Program-made: the position numbers and the translations under genes
Assembly (NCBI GenBank): GCA_947034895.1
Contig: OX344762.1
Coordinates: forward strand, 10,049,501 to 10,113,500
DNA from: Rhytidiadelphus loreus
Lineage: Eukaryota; Streptophyta; Bryopsida; Hypnales; Hylocomiaceae
Direction: 5' to 3'
Length of the DNA: 64,000 bases
Shown: positions 12,528-23,235 of the stretch, piece by piece
Layout of the letters: each line of letters begins with the position of its first letter
Numbering within the stretch: the first letter of the stretch is position 1
The notes under the pieces: model-generated
What the model was told of the DNA's origin: nothing
What the model saw: the letters and a program-made list of their open reading frames with translations, nothing else
The model's database searches: none

Positions 12528-13384
12528 AAATTAAGCAAATTCAATGAAATTAAGAAAAATGAAGTGAATTTTCAAGCTAGTTGCCAAAAAAATTAAGAAA
12601 CTCTTACATTTTCCAATTAGCTTTTAAAGTCACTTAGTTTAGGATATTTAATGATGAGAAGAGAATCTCTTTAGGTACACATGGGGTGGTAGGAGGTAGA
12701 ACAACCCATGTGGGATATGTAGTTTAGAATTTGTAGTTTTTCAACCGCTCATAGTTAAGTTTAAAATAGGAATTGTGTTAAAAGTAAAATTTCAGACCTC
12801 ATTTAGGCATAGTAGAATAATTTGTATCAAAAACCTTTGAACTAAACAAAGTTGGATAATCAAGCTAGTTTTCATGTCCAAAAATACGTTTGAAGTTTAG
12901 AGCCTCCAGTAAAAAGTTATGGGAAAAATTTGGAGAAGGTTTTTAAAAATGTCAAAGAAAATCTCCCTTTCAACCCCTTTTAGAATTTTGTCGATAACTT
13001 TTTATTAGAGACTCTAAACATCAAATGGATTTTTGGAAATAAAAACTAGTTTGATTTTTCAACTTTATTTGGTTCAAAGGTTTTTGAAAAAATTCATTTT
13101 ACTATGCCTAAATGGGGCTTAAAATTCTAGTTTGAACACGATTCTTATTTTAAACTTAACTATGAGTGGTTGAAAAGCTACAAATTCTAAACTACATATC
13201 CTACATGGGTTGTTCTACCTCCTACCACCCCATGTGTACATAAAGATATTCTCTTCTCATCATTAAACACCCTAAATTAATTGGCTTTAGAAGTTAGTTG
13301 GAAGTCAGAGTTTTCTAATTTTTTTGGCAACTAGCTTTGAAAATTCACTTCATTTTGCTTAATTTGATTGAATTTGTTTAATTT
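12528..13384. repeat. 857-bp near-palindromic foldback (hairpin)
   Basis: The left arm (from 12528, AAATTAAGCAAATTCAAT) is the imperfect reverse complement of the right arm (ending 13384, ATTGAATTTGTTTAATTT). Pairing runs with few interruptions to a centre near 12957, giving arms of roughly 380-400 bp. Distinctive paired blocks are CATGGGGTGGTAGGAGGTAGAA at about 12680 and its complement at about 13220, and AACTATGAGTGGTTGAAAA around 13160 pairing with 12740. No coding frame spans it. It could be a foldback transposon, two head-to-head copies of one repeat, or an inverted duplication giving a long hairpin transcript. Confidence 0.85.
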
Positions 13385-13988
13385 ACAATACTTGAACCTT
13401 GATTATTTAACTACTTATACTTGAATTTTGAACCATTGACAGTCGTTGGACATTACGACTTCCATGATCGACTATAGGGGAAAAACAAATCATTAAGCAA
13501 AGTTAAATGTAATCTTGGGATCCTTTCAACTACTTTGGAGTGGCCCTCGAGAGGGGTAAGAATTTCTCTAATGCTTCCCTTCATTGCTCAACTTATTGTT
13601 TCCTAATAATCAAGTGGAATGCTTCAAACATCCTCATTGTGCTAGCATCTCGTACCTCAACTTGAACACCAAATCCATTGAACATTTCAAAATATACTCA
13701 AAATTACAAACTCTACCATGTTGGATGCTTCATAGCAAACGTAGTAGAGTTTTTATAAGTGGTTGATCCACGGTTACAAGAAAAACTTAAATAACTTTTG
13801 AAAAATTGTTATAAAGAGTGTGGTTTCAAATCTAACTAGAAAGATGTAGAGGGGGTTGTGTCATTGCTTACTAAGAGACAATGGTGAATTGAAGTAAGCG
13901 GTGTTAAACTTAATGTATCCAAACCTTCTCATGTCCTTGCAAAAATTGAAGATTTGGCTATAGATGAATTTGTAAGGGGTATTAGGAA

Positions 13989-15130
13989 TTGAAGTTGAAG
14001 TTTGCCAAACTTGAAGAAAAAGATTATGGACATGTTGGTACATCAAAGCAATCATTGGGAACTAAATCGAAGCCCACTAGAGGAAAGTTGCCTCTTCATT
14101 GTATGTGGTGTGATAATTTTGAATGTTCACAAAGAAGTTGTGTTCATTTCATGAAGGCTTTGCATAATGACATTGTATTTTTCAAAGAAAGATTCAAAAA
14201 AGAAAGATTGGATTACCATTAGAAATAGACTTTGGGAAAGATGCCCTCGGAAAGATGCCTGAAGGTGTTAGTAGAGGAAACATCCTAAAAGAATTCATTC
14301 TCAAGTAATGAAGGAATAACTTATGGAATTGGGCTTGTTCATGATTGTGTAGGAGTGAACATTGACCTACTAGACTAATCCAATGTGTTGTGAACAAACA
14401 CTATAAAACTTGCTAAAAGTAAAGAACTTACCAAAGAAAAGTTGCATTGATAGGCAACTCTATTTATCAAGATTTGGGTTGGGATAATCTAGTTGATAGT
14501 CTATTGATTCATGCTTGTATTACAATTAATCTTCATGAAGCAATAGTAGAAGAAAAACGTAAATCGGGAAGGGCCGCGAGTTCCTAAGAAGAAAACTGGA
14601 TGAAACTGACGAAACTGGACAAAAAGTCGCCGTTCGCAGGGCCTGCTGACCTGGCCGAGCGACTGCCAGGTCGACATTTTCAAAAAAAAAAAAAAAAAAA
14701 ATTTAACTTTGTTTTCCATTTTAAGAACTATAAATTTTTTTTTTTTTTTTTGAAAACAAACAAACTGTTAGCCGCGTTCGACGGGGCCCGGGGGAACGGA
14801 CGGGGGAACAGAGCTGGGAACAACCTGAAACGGCCCTCCAGCCCCCCCGAATCACATCTAATGAAATGAAAGAAACAAGTGTGTGGGGAGGCCACGAGGG
14901 ATGCTTCTTCAAAAGACAAAGAAAAGGCCTCCATTGATACACATTGCAATTGGATATTGAAGTAGCTATGGATTTGAAGAAAATATTGGAGGATTGCATT
15001 TTAATTGTGAAGGTGGAATTTACACTAGGAGAAGTTCTTGAGATGTAAAGTTTGAGTTTTATGAAGTCAATATTATTGACATTATCAAGCATAAGAGACA
15101 AACTATGAGTGATACTATCAATGACTTCAA
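13989..15130 (+). pseudogene. Decayed LTR-retroelement gag/protease-like region
   Basis: 13989-14222 encodes 77 residues with a zinc-knuckle-like block, CMWCDNFECSQRSC, followed by HFMKALHNDIVFFKERF. This resembles the C-x2-C-x4-H-x4-C knuckle and its following helix in Gypsy-type gag proteins, with the histidine position occupied by cysteine. Further on, about 14950-15110, interrupted frames read DIEVAMDLKKILEDCIL, VEFTLGEVLEM and a shifted IIDIIKHKRQT. This is like the segment before the protease in such polyproteins. Stops and frameshifts separate the pieces, and a GC-rich insertion (about 14555-14860) lies between them. No reverse transcriptase or LTRs are visible. The assignment rests on motif resemblance. 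Confidence 0.45.
14555..14862. repeat. GC-rich insertion with central A/T homopolymers and loosely inverted ends
   Basis: This block contrasts sharply with its AT-rich surroundings. Its ends are loosely inverted: AAATCGGGAAGGGCC on the left and GGCCCTCCAGCCCCCCCGAAT on the right (GGCCCT to CGAAT). In the middle, a 20-base A run and a 16-base T run are separated by about 37 bases and can pair. It may be a small transposon inserted into the decayed retroelement. The ends are imperfect and no target duplication was identified. Confidence 0.35.
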
Positions 15131-16092
15131 ATATACAAGGTAAAAGAGGGGTGGGAGATGAAGGTAAAGAAGATCAAAATGAGCATGCATATGGAAGTGT
15201 TTCTTATGTTGAGCTTATTGAAAAAGAAAGAGGAATCATTTAGGATTCAAGTCATTTATCTCCAAACAATTCACAAGGAAGTTTATATATGGAAGTTGTT
15301 CAAATACTAAAGCGATGATTGATTATGTGAATGATGAACAATTTTTTTTTGAAATGATCATCTATTGGAGTTACCATCTGTTTAGTCCGTTTTATATTAT
15401 AGTTCTCCCAATAATCCTTTCCAACTTATAAAATCCTTTCTTTTTCTATTTTTTTTAATACTCCTCACTCTCAAGGTAGCCAAAGTTGATGCTTGTTTGT
15501 CTGTCTCGAAGGTAAGTTCCATACAATTCCATAAACTACAGACTGTAGCCGTTCTGGGATCACTCAAGTCGGCTGCTCCTGATGAGTATTGATCAGTGGG
15601 GGAAATGAAAAGCGAACGACATGGGATGCTGGTGAAGTCAGTCAGTCAGTCATCAGTCCCTTTTGAGTTTTGACCTGCTCTTGCGCATGTGGAATCGAGC
15701 CTTGACGCTTCCATCTACAACAGTGCCCACCTCGTTGGGAATCAACAGCCAGGCAGTTGTGGAGATTTCAGGACGATTCCCCCCGTTTGTCGAGTTGACT
15801 GAATCCTCCGTCGCCTTCGATCGAACGATCAGTCCATCCGCATGATGATCATGGTCCTGCCTGTGCCTCCTGTGCAGTAGGGAATTCCATCCAATAATTG
15901 GTTGGCGAATCACAAAGTAGACGGCTTAACGCTTCGTAGTTCCGAAGTTTCTTGCGCAGAGATCGATCATCAGCCTCGGGAGTCGGGATTCGCTGTCCAG
16001 AGGAAGATGCCGGGATCGCAGGGATTCAAGTGAGCCTGGGAGCACTTCGAGTTCATCACTTCAGCTTATTCCTAGAAACTGTCGATAGCGGA
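15131..16092. other. Intergenic, GC-richer from 15.5 kb, no gene seen
   Basis: 15540-16080 is more balanced in base composition and has short open frames on both strands without recognisable domains. It looks like former or flanking gene DNA but gives no supportable gene. Confidence 0.35.
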
Positions 16093-16876
16093 GGTAGTAT
16101 GCTCTAAAAGCGACCATTTAAAGGTTTTGGTCCGCCTTTTCCGTGGAGAGAATTATTTTTAGATCATTTTCCAGAGAAAGAAAAATAGATGTGGAACCTA
16201 ACACAAGTGGTTTTGTATTTTTCCAAGCATTTTTGAATTACTTAGAAATTTTCAAAGATTCGGGGGTATAGACACCTATTTGTGACCATAGGTCTTCCAA
16301 AATTTGTCCACTTGCAACTGTAAGAGGCACTCTCCATTGGGGGCCTGGACCTCCAGGAGCTAGACCCCCCCGGGACCCCCCTTCGGAGGCCAGTCCCCCT
16401 CTGGATGGTCTCCATTGGAGTCTTGGAGGCCAGAGCTGGAGGGGCCTTTTACGAGCAGATTGTGAGAGGGACCCAGACCCAACTGATTTTAGAAATGAAT
16501 TGCCACAAATTACCTCACCCGAGAAACACGAACCAAGATACTTTCTTGAAATAGGGGTCCGGGGGGAGGGTCCGGACCCTCTAGCCCTGCGTGGCCGGTA
16601 TGCGCAGGTTGGAGCCTAGACCTCCAGCCCGGTGGCTTTTGTCAATGGAGCCCTCTTGGACCCCTCCGATCCTGGAGGTCCAAGAGGCAATGGAGAGTGG
16701 CTCTAAAGAGACTGTGAGGAAATCAAAGAGAAAGATTGGCTCTTGCAATAGAAAAACAAGTTTTCTTGGATACATTCAATTGCTAAAGTGGTCCATTTAA
16801 GAATCGCCCCATCTCCATTCTCCACCTAATTATAGGGGCAGTTTGAAGAAGATGGGCGCTTTTAGAGCATACTACC
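16093..16876. mobile_element. 784-bp inverted-repeat element with nested GC-rich inverted repeat
   Basis: The outer ends match as inverted repeats: GGTAGTATGCTCTAAAAGCG at 16093 and its complement CGCTTTTAGAGCATACTACC ending 16876. An inner pair follows: CACTCTCCATTGGGGGCCTG with GACCTCCAGG near 16328-16358, and its complement CCTGGAGGTC...CAATGGAGAGTG at 16671-16698. The interior (16340-16690) is strongly GC-rich with C and G runs. No transposase is encoded, which suggests a non-autonomous foldback-type transposon. Superfamily and target duplication are unclear. Confidence 0.65.
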
Positions 16877-19800
16877 TTAATCGTAAAGGTCTTTCCAATT
16901 TGTAGAAGGAATGTCAAAGGAAGGTGGAATTAGGAATAGTTCAAAAGAAATACATCACCCAACTCCATTAGACTCAATTTGGGTTTACAGCCAGTTTTGT
17001 CTTGTTTTTTTTTCAAACTCCAGCTCTTGGTCCTTCATTGCACACACTTTACGATTAATACTATTGCCCAATGTACTTCAAATATAAAAACCTTAGTACA
17101 CCATACATACAATCATTCTCTTTACATCTAATTTTTCAATATTTTAAAAGCTGCTAACATTTTCTTAACTAATGGAGAAGTGGTTGTTATCCAATTAATC
17201 CCTTAGTACTCCAATGACCACAATTTAGACAATGAATATAGAGGTCGGTTTCTTGGGGCTTTTTTGGATCACATAATTTCTCATTCATCTAAACCAATAC
17301 TTGACTTTTTCTTTTAAAAAATTTCTAAATGATGAATTTGAGGTGAACATATATAGATATATATCTGTGTGTGTGACAAATATGTAGAAATTCAAGAAAG
17401 CATTCAGTTGATAAGGGGTTAAGTTTGTAACAATACTTGTAATAATTATTTATTCCCTTGATAACAAAAGGAAACCCGCACTCTGCGACTGGACAGCCTG
17501 TGCATTTCCTTTTCTCTGCAATAAATCATACCTCATGTCAGTTGTGTCAGGAAGAAAAAGAAAGCAAAGGGACTGGCCAAGTGACTCGGTTTCCCGCATC
17601 CCAAGTTAATCCAAGGCACCATGTTTTGGTGGTAAATTTTTTTTGGAAGCTTACTAAAATATTATTCTTTGTATTTCTTATCTAAGATTTGTAATCATTC
17701 AATTCTATTTTAAGCATCATCATTTATTATTTTTAAAACAAATATTTATGATTTTTCTATTCAAGTTTTTGTGCTAGAGAGGCATTGTAAAACACAATAG
17801 ACTTGTTTGAAATTCCCTGTGACAAGTTTGAAGATTCTATAGTTTGTCCTTGCTAGTTTTTGTTGGTTCTTATGTTTCCTTATGTTCTAATGTCATCGTG
17901 CCAGGATCTTCAAAGAATTCCTATATGTAAGGAAATTGAGTGGATTTTCTTTGTAAGGATCTTCATATACTCGTTCCAAATCCCTTGTGTGCAATCCAAA
18001 TTGGTAGACTTTATAACAAATTGACACATCTTACATTTAAATGTTGTTTCCACCTAATATTTGGTAGATTTTACAAGATGCAATTGTCCCATATTGAGTG
18101 TTAAGAGTACCGTAAGGTTGGACACATATTAAGAGTTGTAAGTTGTCAATGTTCATAATAATGAATTCTATTCACAAAAAGCTACCATTCTAGAATTTTC
18201 ATGTTTAGAAAACTAAGAAATTTTATAATTTATGAAATTATAAACTAAATGAAATGTACATATTACTAACACTTTGAACTTGAAACCTAGAAAAGGGCCA
18301 AGAAAAGTCGACATAGATCAAAAATTCTAAGATGTATATATCAATGAAATTGGAAATTCAAAGTCTACGTATTACTTTGGGAGGCTCATATCTAATTAAT
18401 ATGTAGACTTTTGAAGGCTCATAAATTTTGATTATGTGTACTGAAATCTACATTGAAGTTAGATTTTAGAGGCATAAATCTACATTCTAGAATATTGAAT
18501 TTTATAAATGAGTTTATTTGGAGTTGGAGACATCTTCAAATAGCACTAAAAAACTGCACAAATCCTCCCTTCAATAGAATTTCCTATCTCACATTTTCCT
18601 ATGACAACCACATTCCTTGTGTATAGAAAAAAGAGGTAGAAAAGGAAATTATTGTAGGGGATTTTCATTATAGTGCCTATAGGGGACTTTAAAAATGTTC
18701 CTTGTGAAACTTTATTTTCTATTTTTAAAGAACTCTTGGAGATGAGTCTCAAACATACAAAACCTTGGGAAAAATCACATAGCAATTTTGTATTACTTGA
18801 TTTTAATACAATATATTTTGGTGTGTAATGTAATGATTTTAGTTATGTACATTGTTTCCTTTGAACTTGTACTTTTATTAAGAAGTCCTTCAATTTTAAG
18901 TTTGACATGTAAAAAAAGAGATTGGAAGACTTGAAACAATTTCCAAATTTCAAACCCCACATTATAATCTTTCAATCCATCTTGGATATTATTGTGTTTT
19001 CTTTTCCCATGTGATCCACAACACATCTTATTTAAGATCCTATGGGTACTATTCAAAAAAAGTTGTGAAAATATGTAAAAGCTTTGATTTTTTTTTCCTG
19101 TTTTCTTCAAAATCTGCTCCAAGATCCTTGGGCATTTAGGAGATAGTGTTGGAGGTGTAAACTACCGTAATAGGGGTCCGGATAATGTTGGTGATAATGC
19201 TACTAAATACATTTTTTGACTTTTCAGCGACTCACGTAGATTATGATCTGCTACTAATCTCACATTCAACTCAAATTATGACTGATGAGGCTCACAGAGG
19301 AACGTTGTCCACCCTCGAAGCAATCTGTGAGCGTTGCTTTGGGGCGTAACAAGTAGTCTACCGATTACGCGAGAAGAGATTGTCGATTTCAAAGTTCCGA
19401 CTACGCTATGTTGCTGGATCAGTACCGTCTTTCTGATACGAAAGAAGACCCTAGCTCAGTACGTCTGCTCTTCAATAATTGTTTCGGCATGCACTGATTG
19501 CAAAGATTGATGACAAAAAATGAAGATGGCGTGCACAACAAAGAAGGGGGATGGCGTGCTTGAGCCTTGAGGTGCTGGACTGCCGGAGATTTCTGCGGGA
19601 GTGCTTTTCAGAATTAGACAAAGCTTCGCTGGATGGCAGTCAGAACTTATCAGAAGTTATGCCGATGCCAAGGTCAAACCTTCCAAAGGCGACGTCAACG
19701 CCGTAACGAGGACATTATAATGCATGTACATGGGTGCTAAATTTTCCGCGCGGTTTTTGCTAGATTGGCTAAATTTGATTGAGCTCCATTATGCCCCGTG

Positions 19801-20990
19801 AGGGCGGATCCTCGTACGGCTGTACCCTCTCCGTATTCGAGGAAAAACCATAGAACATTCCTGCTTCCAGCTGGTGCACCACCAAGTTTATGAGTCCAGT
19901 TGCGAAGGTGCAAACTGTCTGCATTCAGCACCCCGGCCAGGTATGGCAGACTCATCTGACGCGGCACTGCTTGGTCTGGACTCTGGACATTGGGTACTGG
20001 GATTACATCCATTGTACGTATCCTCTATGGGTCTGTTTCTTGGTGAGCAAACTGGCGCAGAAGATTGTACAATTTACGCGGGGATGGCCTGCCACAACAA
20101 GCTGGATAACTCCTACTCTAGCAATAACTCGAATAGGAACACTCTCTTCTCAGTAATTCCCTTACTGAGACTTGATGCACCCACGGTACGGTGAAGTCTT
20201 TTGTTCTGGCGACGCTAGCTCCCCTAGCCATGGAAGCTGGCTCCCACCCTGGCACCCGTACGGCCAAGCTGCCTATCATCCAGGTCTGGGACCAGGGTTT
20301 CTTCGTCTTGTTCTGTTCTTTTTTTTTCCTACGCCTTAATTTATGAAAACCAGAAAAAATCCAAATAAAAAACCGCATCGAACTGACCTTTAGTTTCCGC
20401 AAAAAAGACGGCAAACTGTTCAAAGCCCAAGTGTGTGTGAGCCCTAATTAGACATTGCTTTTGCTCTGACGTTGCTTCAGGTACACTTCAGCTTGCTGTA
20501 AGCCTTGACTCTGATTGGATGTAAGTCAGGCTTGGACATTGGAATTGGTTTGCCTTGCCAATACACATTCTTGCAATGAATTAACCAAACTGAACCAAAG
20601 GGTAATTATCCTTTCGACACACTTGCTCCTGAACTGGGTTTTAGCAAGTAAGACTACTATGAAACAATAGTCTCGTCTGCACTCTGCAGCAACGGAAAAG
20701 GATGTATCCGATGCATGATTTTCATGCAAACGCAGGCCTTTCTGTCACTAGTGAGTGCATGCTTACTGTAAACAATCCTCCACCTACTAAAATTCCAACT
20801 GGCAGGCCCAGTGGATTAGATTCCTGATTCCTTGACGCACTCCACGTACCCTCTCTTCAACCGCCGTTCCCGGATCGGTCGAAAACTCGGAATTACAAAG
20901 TCAACCACGCGGAACCACTGATTGATCAAGTCCACTGATGAGCCCGATGACGAGACTAGTGTCTGTGAGCTTACGAGCCAATCCCAAAGT
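16877..20990. other. Intergenic: AT-rich to 19.1 kb, GC-richer from 19.2 kb to the glyoxal oxidase promoter
   Basis: No gene is supported. From about 19150 base composition rises towards that of the downstream gene. Open frames near 19874-20423 have no domain, hydrophobic pattern or splice logic that would make them genes. Confidence 0.4.
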
Positions 20991-21004
20991 CCATCGCTAG
21001 CACG

Positions 21005-21010
21005 TATAAA
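21005..21010 (+). promoter_or_regulatory. Probable TATA box of the glyoxal oxidase gene
   Basis: TATAAA occurs in the context CACGTATAAAGCTCC, 208 bp before the first ATG of the gene, which would place transcription start near 21035-21040. It is the best TATA match in the GC-richer upstream DNA. No start-site data are available. Confidence 0.5.
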
Positions 21011-21217
21011 GCTCCAGGTGGGCCAAGGTCACACACACTTCTATCCAGCTCCAATTTTCCTACAGTTCTCAGAAGCAAGACAGTCCACTCTCGTACTCCA
21101 ACTACGACCTGTCGTCAAACGCTTGTGACTCTGGGTGTACTAGTCTCGGTGCATTTTTTATTTGGACTTCATCGTATTCTAGAGCTCGATCAGAGAGAGC
21201 TGGTGAAGGGATCAAAA

Positions 21218-23235
21218 ATGGGTGTGGTGAGTCTAGTGATTGTGCTGGTTCTGATACAGAGCTGGATGGCTTTGTCACCTGTTTCAGCGCAAGGCTCATG
21301 GCAGGTGATCCAGCAGAACGCCGGCATCGCGACCATGCACGCCGCGGTGACGCACTTCGACACGGTCATCCTTCTGGACCGCACCAATACGGGTCCGACG
21401 CAAATCAAGCTACCAAACGGCCGCTGCCGCAACCAGCCTCTGGAGCGTATCTCCAAGACAGACTGCTATGCGCATTCCGTGATGATGAATCCCGGGAACG
21501 GCGCAGTCCGCCCCTTGTACGTCTTCACAGACACTTGGTGCTCTTCGGGGCAGTTCTTCGACAACGGCGTCATGGTGCAAACCGGCGGCGACTTCGAGGG
21601 CAACAAGAAGATACGAACTCTCTCGCCCTGCGCCGCGGGCGGCACCTGCGACTGGGTGGAGCTCGGGGAGAATCTGAACATGGGGCGCTGGTACTCCTCC
21701 AACCAGCTGTTGCAGAGTGGGACTCGGCAGATCATCATGGGCGGTCGCGGCACGGCGACGTACGAGTTTTACCCCAAACGGAAGGCTGGTGAGGGCTCCT
21801 TCAATCTGGGCATGCTGGGCGGGTCGGACAACCTCTATCCGTTTGTGTTCTTGCTTCCCAACGGCGACTTGTTCGTGTTCGCGAACATGGACTCCGTGCA
21901 GTTGAATTGGAACACTGGGAAAGTAGTCCGAAACTATCCCAAGCTCGGACCCAATCCCCGGAACTACCCCTCCGCCGGATCCGCAGTCATGCTACCCCTC
22001 TCGTTCGCCTCCGGATTTGCGAAAGCGGAGATTCTGGTTTGCGGAGGAGCGGCGGCCGGGGCCTCACGAACGAACAATGTAGGCGCGGCGGCTTCCAAGA
22101 GCTGTGGCAGGATTGTAGCCTCTGCGGGGACCGCAGGATGGGCTATGGAGGACATGCCGTATGGGCGCACGATGGGTGACATGCTGAACCTTCCGAACGG
22201 GGAGGTGATAGTTATTAACGGCGCCGGGAATGGATTCAACGGCTGGGGGAAGGCGAGCGCGCCAGTCTTGAACCCCGTCAGTTACAATCCCAATGCCGCA
22301 GCGGGGAGACGATTCACGACGTTAGCGAAGACGGGCATTGCGAGGTTGTATCACTCCACGGCCAGTCCGTTAACGGATGGCAGGATTCTGGTTGCGGGAA
22401 GCAACACGCACCAGTTCTACACCTACACGGGCGCATTCCCCACGGAGTTTCGCGTCGAATGCTTCTCGCCTCCGTACTTGGCCGCAGGGTAGGGATACAT
22501 CCATCAACATCACCTCGCCCATCCGTCTCTGGAGTAATTTGTTATTGTTATCTCTCTAATTGTCGATTTTGTGGACAAGGTCGTATTCATTGAAAAAGTA
22601 TGTTGTAGAGTTCCAAAACCGTGACATTCACCAAGTACGTACCCAAAGTGTTGAACACTAGGATAGTATGTATAGATCCATCACCTCGGGATAGCTAATT
22701 TTTTGGGGGGGTGGGATGGGGGCATCGCCAACTGTGGATTCGTCAAAACTGGAGTGTTGTCGCTACAGTTCCAAAATCGTCACTTTCACAAGTGCCCAGA
22801 GCGTGCTCCGAGATTTCCGTACCCTTCACCAAATTCTAGCTTTGTCATGTATGTGTGATTTTGAGGTGCCCCTGTTCACGCACTGACATGTTGAGGTTCG
22901 TGGGTTGCAGCAACAATGCCGTTAGGCCAGCGATAACCGGCACCCCCGGCGCGTTGAAATACAACCAGGTGTTCACGATGACGTTCAATGTGGCGACGCG
23001 AGTGGGAGGTGTGACCGTGTACCAGAACAGCGCGCCGTTCACCACGCACTCGTATTCTCAGGGACAACGATCTCTGCAGTTGAAAACCACGGTGCCCGTG
23101 AAGGTCGGCGCGGGGTGGTCTATCCAGGTGACAGCCGCGCCCAGCAACAACATTGCGCCGCCGTCGTATTACATTCTCTATGTGGTGCAGAATGGCATTC
23201 CTTCCAAGGGCAAGTGGGTGAAGCAAAACAACTAG
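21218..23235 (+). CDS. GLOX: Secreted glyoxal oxidase (galactose oxidase-like copper radical oxidase)
   Basis: The product oxidises small aldehydes such as methylglyoxal or glyoxal, or a related alcohol substrate, releasing hydrogen peroxide in the apoplast. There are two exons, 21218-22488 and 22911-23235, joined in frame across a 422-bp GT-AG intron, giving 531 residues, the normal family length. ATG at 21218 is the first in the transcript and opens a signal peptide (residues 1-24, ending SPVSA). All radical-copper residues align: Cys83 in TDCYAHS and Tyr159 in GRWYSS (the Cys-Tyr cofactor pair), Tyr378-His379 in ARLYHSTASP (axial tyrosine and copper ligand), and His470 in FTTHSYSQGQ (second ligand, in the C-terminal DUF1929 domain of exon 2). 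Kelch-like repeats lie between. Plant relatives act in pollen, tapetum or defence-related wall chemistry. The true substrate cannot be told from sequence. It stands alone amid repeats. Confidence 0.95.

Noticed and set aside
19737..20423. Several 88-106 codon frames upstream of glyoxal oxidase
   Set aside because: Frames on both strands overlap each other, show no domain or signal peptide, and start and stop without relation to promoter-like sequence.
21298..21792. A 164-codon alternative frame inside the glyoxal oxidase gene
   Set aside because: It is a shadow of the GC-rich coding exon. The main frame carries all catalytic residues.
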